A stretch of DNA of 6,443 bases from CAZQAA01 sp964591255 (GCA_964591255.1 CAZQAA010000040.1:1-6443); one strand, 5' to 3'. Positions 1 through 6,221 are shown, counted from the stretch's first letter. A program made the numbers and translations. Notes: generated from the letters alone by a model not told the origin.

Positions 1-85
1 CATTGAGAAATCCAGGCAACTTATTGATTCAGGTGCTGCGACGAAAAAACTGGAAGAATTAGTCAGGCTTTCCCATCAGGTATGA
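1..85 (+). CDS. trpD: Anthranilate phosphoribosyltransferase, C-terminal end only (partial)
   Basis: Only the last 27 codons are present (first complete codon at 2, TGA stop at 83-85). The peptide contains IDSGAATKKLEELVRLS, which resembles the C-terminal helix of TrpD proteins, where a conserved S-I-D-S-G-x-A-x-x-x-L-x-x-L pattern is usual. TrpD transfers the phosphoribosyl group of PRPP to anthranilate, the second step of the tryptophan branch, in the cytoplasm. The catalytic regions lie outside the window and cannot be checked. The identification rests on this short tail plus its place directly before trpC and trpF. The stop is 6 nt before the trpC start and in the same reading frame as trpC. 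Confidence 0.8.
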   Translation, partial: IEKSRQLIDSGAATKKLEELVRLSHQV

Positions 86-91
86 TATAAG

Positions 92-808
92 ATGTATTCT
101 AAAAAAAGGTCGTCACTTGTCCGGAATATACGCGTAAGGCAGAAAGATGGGATTTTTCCTGTGATATCAGAGATAAAACTGCGCTCTAAAAAGGTAGGCG
201 ATCTTATCAGGGGGCGGGATCCCGTTCTCCTCACAAGAGAGATGGCTTCCTCTCCTGTGGCTGGCATTAGTGTAGTCACAGAACCGGAATATTTTGGTGG
301 TAATATGGAGCTTTTACAGAATGTGGTGGCTTCTGTCTCCCTTCCGGTTTTGCAAAAGGACTTTATTCTGACCGCGGATCAGATAGAGGAATCAGCAAAA
401 ACGGGTGCCTCGGCCATACTCCTCATAGCCGCCATGTTAAGTGATGAACGACTTGCAGAGTTGGTCAGCGTTGCAGCACAACTGGGGATTGAGTCGCTGG
501 TGGAAGTGCATACGGTCTCAGAGATGAAACGTGTTCAGGAATTGGATTTTGACCTTATAGGTGTTAACAACAGGGATATAACTGTCCTGGAGGTGGATGA
601 CAGTGACGTAGGATTGACAGAAGCGCTTGCTGGATATCATGATGGTAAAAGGCCATTGATCAGCGAAAGCGCTGTCTCAGATCCTAATGATGTTATCAGG
701 GCCGGGAAGGCTGGTGCGGATGCCGTTCTGGTGGGGACTGCGGTTATGCTTGCTGCGGATATATCTTCTTTTTTAAATGGCATGGTCTCAATAGGATGGC
801 CTGTATGA
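92..808 (+). CDS. trpC: Indole-3-glycerol phosphate synthase, short archaeal-like form
   Basis: This 238-residue cytoplasmic TIM-barrel enzyme closes the ring of CdRP to form indole-3-glycerol phosphate. The active-site residues are visible: SEIK (Glu27, Lys29), Ser32, TEPEYFGG (Phe68), LQKDFI (Lys89), VEVH (Glu138), GVNNRD (Asn159) and SES (191-193). They correspond to E51, K53, S56, F89, K110, E159, N180 and S211 of the Sulfolobus enzyme. The protein is shorter than the usual 250-270 residues because most of the N-terminal extension (helix alpha-0) is missing. The common SPSKG stretch reads SKKVG, and RGRDP follows. This pattern resembles TrpC of methanogenic archaea. ATG 92 is the only sensible start, because the same frame carries the trpD stop 6 nt upstream. 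A weak AGG at 78-80 suggests translational coupling to trpD. The stop overlaps the trpF start. Confidence 0.93.
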   Translation: MYSKKRSSLVRNIRVRQKDGIFPVISEIKLRSKKVGDLIRGRDPVLLTREMASSPVAGISVVTEPEYFGGNMELLQNVVASVSLPVLQKDFILTADQIEESAKTGASAILLIAAMLSDERLAELVSVAAQLGIESLVEVHTVSEMKRVQELDFDLIGVNNRDITVLEVDDSDVGLTEALAGYHDGKRPLISESAVSDPNDVIRAGKAGADAVLVGTAVMLAADISSFLNGMVSIGWPV

Positions 809-1485
809 TCCGGGTAAAAATCTGTGGCATAACCAATGAAGAGGACATAAATATTTGCACATCAGCAGGAGTAGACGCCTTGGGTTTTGTGGTAGAGTAT
901 CCCATTCCTGTCCCCTGGAACCTCGAAAAGAAAACGGCTCGCCGGCTCATGGAGAGTGTCCCGCCCTTTGTATCAAAGGTGGCCGTATTAGGGGATGACC
1001 CTGATGAGGTATTATCCATTGCTGATTTTTTGGACCCCAATGTGATCCAGCTCCACGGAGAGGAAACCCTGAATTCTACCGAGAAGCTGATTTTCAAGCT
1101 GAAGTCCAGGGGCATCAAGGTGATCAAAGCCCTACGGTTTTCGGTCGAAACAGGGAAACTTAGAGGCGATATTCTCGATCCTTTGGCGATCTGTAAAAGA
1201 TTGGCTGATGCTGGAATTGATGCGGTTGTACTTGACTCTGTAACTGGATCAAAGCCGGCAGGGACAGGTAGCACGTTCGATTGGAAGGTTGCCCGTAGGA
1301 TAAGAGATGACGTGTCTATTCCTGTTATACTGGCTGGAGGTCTCAATGCAGGTAATGTGTCCCAGGCGGTCTCAGATGTTCGGCCTTATGGTGTGGATGT
1401 GATTTCCGGCGTTGAGAATCCAGTAGGGAAAAAGGATCCTGCCAGGGTACATGCATTTTTAATGGCAGTACGCTGTGCTGCTTAG
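805..1485 (+). CDS. trpF: Phosphoribosylanthranilate isomerase
   Basis: This cytoplasmic TIM-barrel enzyme converts phosphoribosylanthranilate to CdRP, the substrate of the adjacent trpC product. It begins MIRVKICGIT, with the catalytic Cys at residue 7. The general-acid Asp lies in VVLDSVTG. The phosphate-binding motifs GTGSTFDW, ILAGGLNAGNV and VDVISGVE follow. The segment GFVVEYPIPVPWNLE replaces the usual GFxFxxxSPR loop and is typical of archaeal-like TrpF, as is the length of about 226 residues. I prefer ATG 805 over the in-frame ATG 796. It overlaps the trpC stop as ATGA, has AGGA at 793-796 eight nt upstream, and places the Cys where the family has it. ATG 796 would add only M-A-C. 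No trpB or trpA follows; the operon ends here against a convergent gene, with the two stop codons overlapping. Confidence 0.94.
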   Translation: MIRVKICGITNEEDINICTSAGVDALGFVVEYPIPVPWNLEKKTARRLMESVPPFVSKVAVLGDDPDEVLSIADFLDPNVIQLHGEETLNSTEKLIFKLKSRGIKVIKALRFSVETGKLRGDILDPLAICKRLADAGIDAVVLDSVTGSKPAGTGSTFDWKVARRIRDDVSIPVILAGGLNAGNVSQAVSDVRPYGVDVISGVENPVGKKDPARVHAFLMAVRCAA

Positions 1486-3266
1486 TGCTTAGAACAGGCT
1501 TCTTTTTCTTCGCCTGTCCCGCGAACAAGGACGAGTAACTGATCGATACCGCTCTTCATCTCTGATGACTGGGCATTCATTTGTTCAGCAGCCGCTGCGG
1601 ATTCCTCGGCATTGGCTGCGGTTTGCTGGACAACTTTGTCCATTTCAGCAACCGCCTTGTTTACCTGTTCTATACCCAGGGCCTGCTCTCGGGAAGCCGC
1701 TGTAATTTCTTCGATCAGTCCTTTTACTTGAGAGGCTGCTTTGGAAACCTGGGTAAAGGTTTCAGTTGTCCTCGTTACTACCTTGGATCCCTCATCCACC
1801 TTTTTCATTATTCCCTCGATAAGGTGTGATGTATCCTTTACTGCATCGGCCGCACGTATAGCCAGGTTTCTTACCTCATCTGCCACTACTGCAAAACCCG
1901 CTCCAGCCTCTCCTGCTCTTGCCGCTTCCACCGCAGCATTAAGGGCCAACAGATTGGTCTGAAAGGCAATTTCATCAATGGTCTTGATGATTTTCTGTGT
2001 TTCTTCGCTTGCTTTCGAAATCTTTTGCATGGAAGTTGTGAGTTCAGTCATTGACTGACTAGTCTGGGTCACCATCTCATTAGTTTCTTTCATGAGATTG
2101 TTTACCTGCCCAGCGTTTTCGGCATTCTGTTTGGTCATGGATGACATCTCTTCCAAGGATGAAGCAGTCTCTTCTATGGATGCCGCCTGTTCAGATGCAC
2201 CTTCTGCTAAAGACTGACTGGCCGAGGAAACCTGTGACGCCGCTGAACTTACTTGCCCCGCACCTTCGCGGATATTAAAGGATAGCTGAGTTATACCTTT
2301 TGATATCTTTGTAAGGGTCAAGTAGCTGATAAAGAGGACAGACAGAAAGGACGTCCCACTTATACCAAGAACAATCTGCCTCATCCTATTTCCCATTCCA
2401 TTGCATGAGAGAGTTATATTTTTTTTGAGAGTCTTTAATGAATTATCACTCCTTGAACGCAGAGAACTCAAGATTCCACCTATTTCATCTGTTACCTTGG
2501 CCGTTTGGCTCCCTAAGATATTATGTATGATATGTTTGTTATTATTGGCAATAGCCACAAATCTGGCAGATATTTCCTCCATTTTTTTTGTGACCAAGTC
2601 CCTGCTGACGCACAGCCTTATTTTACCCAGTGTCTTACCTTCCAGTTCCACAGGCCTTTCCACAATAAAGACAGAACTATCTTTCTCGGAGGCATTTAAG
2701 ACTTTCATTATCTTGTTTTTTCCTGTGCCTTCTTTTAGATACCTTTTTATCATGGGGTCTTTGCGGTCGAGATAACGGGTAATCGGCTTTCCTTTTGGAT
2801 TTAGATAGACTGCATAAACAACTTCCGGGTTTGCAGTGGCAGATTTGGTGTAGGCGATCAGATCCAGGAAGTTGTGGGAAACTATGGCAGCAGGAGCAAC
2901 CCTTGACAGCAGGAGTGCCAACGACTCGACATTTTTTTTGACAGAGGCCTCCCATTCACTGGATAGGGCTGCCTTTTCCTTTTCAAGGGCATCTGCAGTG
3001 GACTGACTCAGAGTAGCACCGGCTTTCTTCTCCATGCTCTTTAAATTGTCTTCAACATTTTTTTTCATGGCATCGACCTGTGCCAGGAGTTCATTGTTTG
3101 TTTTGTCCAGAGACACTAAGACAAGCTTTTTCGTATCCATGAGCATGGATTTTTGAGAAGAGACAACACCTAATACCAACCCAATAGTAGAAAGAGATAA
3201 CACCGTTACAATTGGTACAAAAAGCCTTACCCTGAAACTACTGTGGAGATATCTTTTTAGCAGCAT
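1482..3266 (-). CDS. Methyl-accepting chemotaxis protein with Cache-like periplasmic sensor (MCP-A)
   Basis: This is a 594-residue transmembrane chemoreceptor that controls CheA through CheW. TM1 is about residues 14-36, the periplasmic part about 37-296, TM2 about 297-317, and the rest is a cytoplasmic coiled-coil hairpin. The signalling tip at 431-468 carries the highly conserved EIAFQTNLLALNAAVEAARAG stretch and VVADEVRNLA. Candidate methylation regions with paired Glu/Gln flank it (for example 357-373 and 526-560). The sensor has a long predicted helix (about 41-110), then an alpha/beta part (about 110-225) with YAVYLNPKGKPITRYL and ERPVELEGKTLGKIRL. This resembles a single Cache/PAS-like fold, but the ligand cannot be named. 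No full HAMP follows TM2, and there is no C-terminal CheR-docking pentapeptide. The start is supported by AAAGGAG 7 nt upstream. It is the last gene of the minus-strand trio, and its TAA overlaps the trpF stop. Confidence 0.95.
   Translation of the reverse strand: MLLKRYLHSSFRVRLFVPIVTVLSLSTIGLVLGVVSSQKSMLMDTKKLVLVSLDKTNNELLAQVDAMKKNVEDNLKSMEKKAGATLSQSTADALEKEKAALSSEWEASVKKNVESLALLLSRVAPAAIVSHNFLDLIAYTKSATANPEVVYAVYLNPKGKPITRYLDRKDPMIKRYLKEGTGKNKIMKVLNASEKDSSVFIVERPVELEGKTLGKIRLCVSRDLVTKKMEEISARFVAIANNNKHIIHNILGSQTAKVTDEIGGILSSLRSRSDNSLKTLKKNITLSCNGMGNRMRQIVLGISGTSFLSVLFISYLTLTKISKGITQLSFNIREGAGQVSSAASQVSSASQSLAEGASEQAASIEETASSLEEMSSMTKQNAENAGQVNNLMKETNEMVTQTSQSMTELTTSMQKISKASEETQKIIKTIDEIAFQTNLLALNAAVEAARAGEAGAGFAVVADEVRNLAIRAADAVKDTSHLIEGIMKKVDEGSKVVTRTTETFTQVSKAASQVKGLIEEITAASREQALGIEQVNKAVAEMDKVVQQTAANAEESAAAAEQMNAQSSEMKSGIDQLLVLVRGTGEEKEACSKH
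1850..2020. repeat. Copy 1 of the shared MCP signalling-tip DNA repeat
   Basis: This part of MCP-A is closely similar to 4599-4769 in MCP-B, at a constant offset of 2749 bp. It includes exact runs of 28 bp (1871-1898 against 4620-4647) and 22 bp (1927-1948 against 4676-4697). The tip protein is among the most conserved in bacteria. Even so, agreement at third codon positions suggests a fairly recent common origin or gene conversion between the two receptors. Confidence 0.7.
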
Positions 3267-3283
3267 TTTTGTTCTCCTTTAGG

Positions 3284-3297
3284 CATGATGTATCATG
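3284..3297. repeat. Perfect 14-bp inverted repeat in the binding protein-MCP-A gap
   Basis: CATGATGTATCATG is a 6+6 inverted repeat with a 2-bp centre (or a 5-bp stem with a TGTA loop in RNA). It lies 17 nt after the binding-protein stop and just upstream of the AAAGGAG of MCP-A. It has no U-run, so it is not an intrinsic terminator. It could be a small mRNA hairpin that affects the relative expression of the two genes, or it could be chance. Confidence 0.35.
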
Positions 3298-3313
3298 AAG
3301 TATGCTGAAATTT

Positions 3314-4216
3314 TTAGTCGGCATAGGCCCCCACTTTTAGGGTCTTCTGGAGCTCTTCAACAGGTCCATAGTCAAGTGGATCTACCCATCCCACGATCTT
3401 GGCATCCTTTGCCGCCTTGGTATCCTTGGTCAATTTTTTGAGGGCATCTGCCACTTCTTTGGCAACATTATCAGGAGCTTGTTTCGTCTTAGCGAGAGGC
3501 CATTCTGGATAGAGCCTGGTGCTGCATACAAATGGAAACCCTGGATGTTCTTTTTTGCTTATAATCCTAAATTCTTCCATATCAATTGTTCCTTCAGCTG
3601 CCATTCTCTCCAGGGTATCCGTCCTTACTGTCCCGGCATCTACGGCTCCGTTTTGAACCGCGAGGACAACATTGTCATGCGTGCCCCCAAATTCCAGTTT
3701 GGCGAAGTCTTTGAGGGGATTAATCCCTGCATCTAGCATCTCTTTATAGGCCATCTGCCATCCGCCAAAAGATGACTTTTTGACTGCCATAAAGTTTTTC
3801 CCCTTTAAGTCAGTTATAGAATTTATTTCATTGTTTTCAGAAGATGTAATTATTACCCCGCCAAAGGAAGTCAATGCTTGACCCTGCCTGGAATTCATCA
3901 TTGTGGCAATAGCACTTGCCCCGTATTTCACTTTTGCTGTGACAAACATAGATGAATTCACCAGGAAGAAATCGACCTTGCCTTTTTCTATGGCAGGATT
4001 TACCTCATCAAAATCAAGGGGGGTGATTTCAAATGTCTTTCCGGTGATTGTAGATGTGAGATAATCGCCTGTGGCCTTCCATTTTTTTAATGCCTTTATA
4101 GGGCCACGCTTGGCCAGTACTCCGATTTTGTAAGATTCTTTTGCAAAAGAGTTTGGGGAAAACAGAAAAGATAATGACAGGATGCCTACTGCTATATAAT
4201 ATATGTGTTTTTTCAT
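3314..4216 (-). CDS. PhnD/TtrS-like periplasmic substrate-binding protein, without transporter partners
   Basis: This 300-residue protein has a Sec signal peptide (MKKH, hydrophobic core about 5-19, likely cleavage after NSFA at residue 25). The mature part matches the phosphate/phosphite/phosphonate-binding (PhnD-like) fold. Recognisable stretches are YKIGVLAKRG, DFDEVNPAIEKGKVDFFLVN, GGVII, SITDLKGKNFMAV, FGGTHDNVVLAVQNGAVDAG, CSTRLYPEWP and GWVDPLDYGPVEELQ. The last two are more like the sensory PhnD-type domain of TtrS-style histidine kinases than like transport PhnD. A non-lipidated periplasmic protein is expected, since no lipobox Cys follows the signal. The gene lies between two chemoreceptor genes (32 and 47 bp gaps), and no permease or ATPase gene is in the window. 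The strong AAGGAGG at 4226-4232 is 9 nt before ATG. My inference is that it presents a small oxyanion-like ligand to a receptor. The ligand itself is unknown, and a solute-uptake role with distant partners is possible. Confidence 0.88.
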   Translation of the reverse strand: MKKHIYYIAVGILSLSFLFSPNSFAKESYKIGVLAKRGPIKALKKWKATGDYLTSTITGKTFEITPLDFDEVNPAIEKGKVDFFLVNSSMFVTAKVKYGASAIATMMNSRQGQALTSFGGVIITSSENNEINSITDLKGKNFMAVKKSSFGGWQMAYKEMLDAGINPLKDFAKLEFGGTHDNVVLAVQNGAVDAGTVRTDTLERMAAEGTIDMEEFRIISKKEHPGFPFVCSTRLYPEWPLAKTKQAPDNVAKEVADALKKLTKDTKAAKDAKIVGWVDPLDYGPVEELQKTLKVGAYAD

Positions 4217-4225
4217 TACTTTTGT

Positions 4226-4232
4226 CCTCCTT
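4226..4232 (-). promoter_or_regulatory. Strong Shine-Dalgarno of the binding-protein gene
   Basis: The minus strand reads AAGGAGG, followed by 9 nt and ATG at 4216. This nearly full anti-16S match is the best ribosome site of the trio, ahead of AAAGGAG before MCP-A (3274-3280) and GGGGAG before MCP-B (6077-6082). A binding protein is normally needed in excess over its receptor, so stronger translation of this middle gene would be sensible. That interpretation is inference. Confidence 0.75.
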
Positions 4233-4248
4233 CTCTGTCCTTGTATCT

Positions 4249-6069
4249 TTATTCTTTAATATAGTTACTCCCTACCAGAGTCACTAAGTGATTGATGCTG
4301 TTTTTCATTTCTTTTACCTGGGCATTCATTTCTTCTGCAGCAGATGCGGATTCTTCCGCACTTGCGGCTGCCTGCTGAATAACATTGTCAATTTCATTGA
4401 TAGCTTTATTCACTTGTCCTATTCCCAGTGCCTGCTCTTCAGAAGCCGTGGCAATCTCCTCTATCAGGGTCTTTATCTTAGAAAAGGAATCAGCCACATG
4501 GGTGAAGGCCTCATTTGTCCTTGTCACTACGCTGGAGCCGTCAGAGACTCTCCTTATGGTCCCTTCAATAAGTTGAGAGGTGTCCCTCGCCGCATCGGCT
4601 GCACGCATCGCCAGGTTCCTTACCTCATCTGCCACTACTGCAAAACCTGCCCCAGCCTCTCCTGCCCTGGCCGCCTCCACCGCAGCATTAAGGGCCAGCA
4701 GATTGGTCTGAAATGCAATTTCATCGATGGTCCTGATGATTTTTTGTGTCTCTTCACTCGCCTTTGAGATATCATGCATTGAGGTTGTGAGTTCTACGAT
4801 TGACTCGTTTGCAGTTACCATCACCTCATTGGCTTCCCGCATAAGGGTGTTTACCTGCCCGGCATTTTCTGCATTGTTTTTGGTCATGGAAGACATCTCT
4901 TCCATGGCAGAGGATGTTTCCTCAATGGATGCCGCTTGCTCGGATGTCCCTTCGGCTAATGATTGGCTGGATGAGGATACCTGTGCTGCCGCTGAAGCCA
5001 CTTGCTCGGAGCCTTCACTTAATCCGTAAATAGCACGTTTAATAAGTCTGGAGATCCCTCTGGTTATCAAAACAGCCAGGATTATCCCAAGAAGGACACC
5101 GCTGATAGAAAAAAGCATTGACAAGAATGCGGATATCTGTTGCACAGAGTGTACAGCATTTTCTCTTTCTTCTTTGGCAGGATTGATAACCTTCTCCATT
5201 GCATCCTCTAGGGTCCCACACAGTGTTTCAATATGACTGGTAATGCGCTGTTGGAGCTTGTTTGCCGAACTGACTTTTTCATGATATCTGTTTTTAAGGG
5301 AAGAGTAAGTATTAAGATAATCTTCGATCTGTTTTGCGGCGCTCACCATCTTGGGTTCACCTGAAATCACATTTTGCCATTCCGTAAGACCAGTTCTTAC
5401 GCCCTCTTCGGCCCTGACCAGTTTGGACCAGTTCTCCTCATTACCCCTTGCAGCGTAGTCGTGGGCAAAAGTCTGGAGCTTTAATGCATTTGCAATCACC
5501 TCTTCATTCATCACCATATCAATATTACCCCATTTCACCATCTCGGCTATATCTTGGGATTGCTCTGCATCCTCTTTTGCGGGGTCAATGATATCTTCCA
5601 TCGTCTTTTCAAGATGGGCCAGACATAACTTTACCAGATCGTCCCACTTGTCCCTTATCTCCGCCATCTCCTCTCTATAGTTTATGTATTTATCCATTAT
5701 GTTATGGATTTCTAAGAGGCGCCTTTTACTGTTTGCTGCAACCTTTTCTAATAGAGGATTTCCCTTAACAATTTCATGCCATTCATTTATCCCCTTTTCA
5801 GATTTGTCAAAACTATCTTCCAGCGCCTTTAGATTGTTTTCACTGGGATCAAAGCGATAAATGGCAATAGCATTGGCCAGTCTGAGGATATTCTGATTTA
5901 CATCCTCATTCATCACCATATCAATGTTACCCCAGCTCGCATACTCAGCAAAATAGGAATTTATCCTGGTGACGCCGTACCAGCCGATGAAACCAAGTAC
6001 GGCTGCTATAAGGATCACAATGCCAAAGCCGGCCCCTATCCTCGTACCCATCTTTAATTTCCTAAACAT
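4249..6069 (-). CDS. Methyl-accepting chemotaxis protein with duplicated helical sensor modules (MCP-B)
   Basis: This 606-residue transmembrane chemoreceptor has TM1 at about residues 12-32, a periplasmic part at about 33-312, TM2 at about 313-336, and a cytoplasmic hairpin with its tip at about 448-485. The tip is nearly identical to that of MCP-A. The sensor consists of two tandem helical modules with an offset of exactly 134 residues. WGNIDMVMNE recurs at 46 and 180, E-W at 96-97 and 230-231, and the LE..ME..I.PAKE pattern at 153 and 287. Each copy is predicted to be a four-helix bundle. The arrangement recalls the helical bimodular (HBM) sensor class, but I cannot confirm that family. A full HAMP is absent: TM2 leads through RGISRLIKRAIYGLSEG into the signalling helix. 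No CheR pentapeptide is seen. The start has GGGGAG 7 nt upstream. It is the first gene of the trio, behind a sigma-54-type promoter. Confidence 0.95.
   Translation of the reverse strand: MFRKLKMGTRIGAGFGIVILIAAVLGFIGWYGVTRINSYFAEYASWGNIDMVMNEDVNQNILRLANAIAIYRFDPSENNLKALEDSFDKSEKGINEWHEIVKGNPLLEKVAANSKRRLLEIHNIMDKYINYREEMAEIRDKWDDLVKLCLAHLEKTMEDIIDPAKEDAEQSQDIAEMVKWGNIDMVMNEEVIANALKLQTFAHDYAARGNEENWSKLVRAEEGVRTGLTEWQNVISGEPKMVSAAKQIEDYLNTYSSLKNRYHEKVSSANKLQQRITSHIETLCGTLEDAMEKVINPAKEERENAVHSVQQISAFLSMLFSISGVLLGIILAVLITRGISRLIKRAIYGLSEGSEQVASAAAQVSSSSQSLAEGTSEQAASIEETSSAMEEMSSMTKNNAENAGQVNTLMREANEVMVTANESIVELTTSMHDISKASEETQKIIRTIDEIAFQTNLLALNAAVEAARAGEAGAGFAVVADEVRNLAMRAADAARDTSQLIEGTIRRVSDGSSVVTRTNEAFTHVADSFSKIKTLIEEIATASEEQALGIGQVNKAINEIDNVIQQAAASAEESASAAEEMNAQVKEMKNSINHLVTLVGSNYIKE
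4599..4769. repeat. Copy 2 of the shared MCP signalling-tip DNA repeat
   Basis: This is the partner of 1850-2020 and lies within MCP-B in the same orientation. Recombination between the two copies would delete the binding-protein gene and leave one chimeric receptor with the MCP-B sensor and the MCP-A tail. Confidence 0.7.
5501..5934. repeat. Internal direct repeat of the MCP-B sensor (402-bp period)
   Basis: The 32-bp segments 5501-5532 and 5903-5934 differ at only two positions and are 402 bp apart, exactly 134 codons. They encode the WGNIDMVMNE motif of each sensor module. They mark the best-preserved DNA of a tandem duplication inside the gene. The remainder of the modules has diverged much further, at both the DNA and the protein level. 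Confidence 0.85.
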
Positions 6070-6129
6070 TTTAAATCTCCCCTCATCCGGTAAACAGTAT
6101 TCTTATATTTATGTTTTTATGTCATAGAA

Positions 6130-6146
6130 AGCAAAAATAATGCCAG
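6130..6146 (-). promoter_or_regulatory. Sigma-54 (-24/-12) promoter for the chemosensory operon
   Basis: The minus strand reads CTGGCATTATTTTTGCT. It matches the RpoN consensus YTGGCACGRNNNTTGCW at every defined position except C and G after TGGCA, with the required 10 nt between the invariant GG and GC. Transcription would start near 6119, giving a leader of about 50 nt before the MCP-B ATG at 6069. Sigma-54 promoters need an upstream activator bound roughly 80-200 bp away, and a palindrome cluster lies at 6258-6290. Sigma-54 control of motility and chemotaxis genes is common in several bacterial groups. The match is by eye only, and the surrounding DNA is AT-rich. Confidence 0.65.
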
Positions 6147-6221
6147 GAGTCTCTTTGCTTAAAGCCTTCAAAATTTGCGAGAGTAAACAAGGAAAATCGC
6201 GGCAGAAAGAAAAGGTCTGTT

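Noticed and set aside
744..1346. 200-codon minus-strand reading frame opposite trpF
   Set aside because: It is a shadow of trpF, whose protein sequence is unmistakable; the shadow has no family features.
1494..1517. ACAGGC-N12-GCCTGT hairpin just after the trpF stop, possible terminator
   Set aside because: The stem is only 6 bp with a 12-nt loop and no U-run on either side, and it lies within the MCP-A coding sequence.
3314..4216. Calling the binding protein PhnD, a phosphonate transporter component
   Set aside because: There are no transporter genes beside it, and motifs such as STRLYPEWP and GWVDPLDYGPV look more like the sensory TtrS-type branch; a specific gene name would overstate the evidence.
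4288..4767. 159-codon plus-strand reading frame opposite the MCP-B hairpin
   Set aside because: It is the antisense of a highly conserved coiled-coil coding region; its composition is a by-product of the receptor codons.
5130..5970. Assigning the MCP-B sensor firmly to the HBM family with a TCA-intermediate ligand
   Set aside because: The bimodular helical layout fits in general terms, but I cannot see family-specific ligand residues, and the exact tandem repeat may be a different domain.
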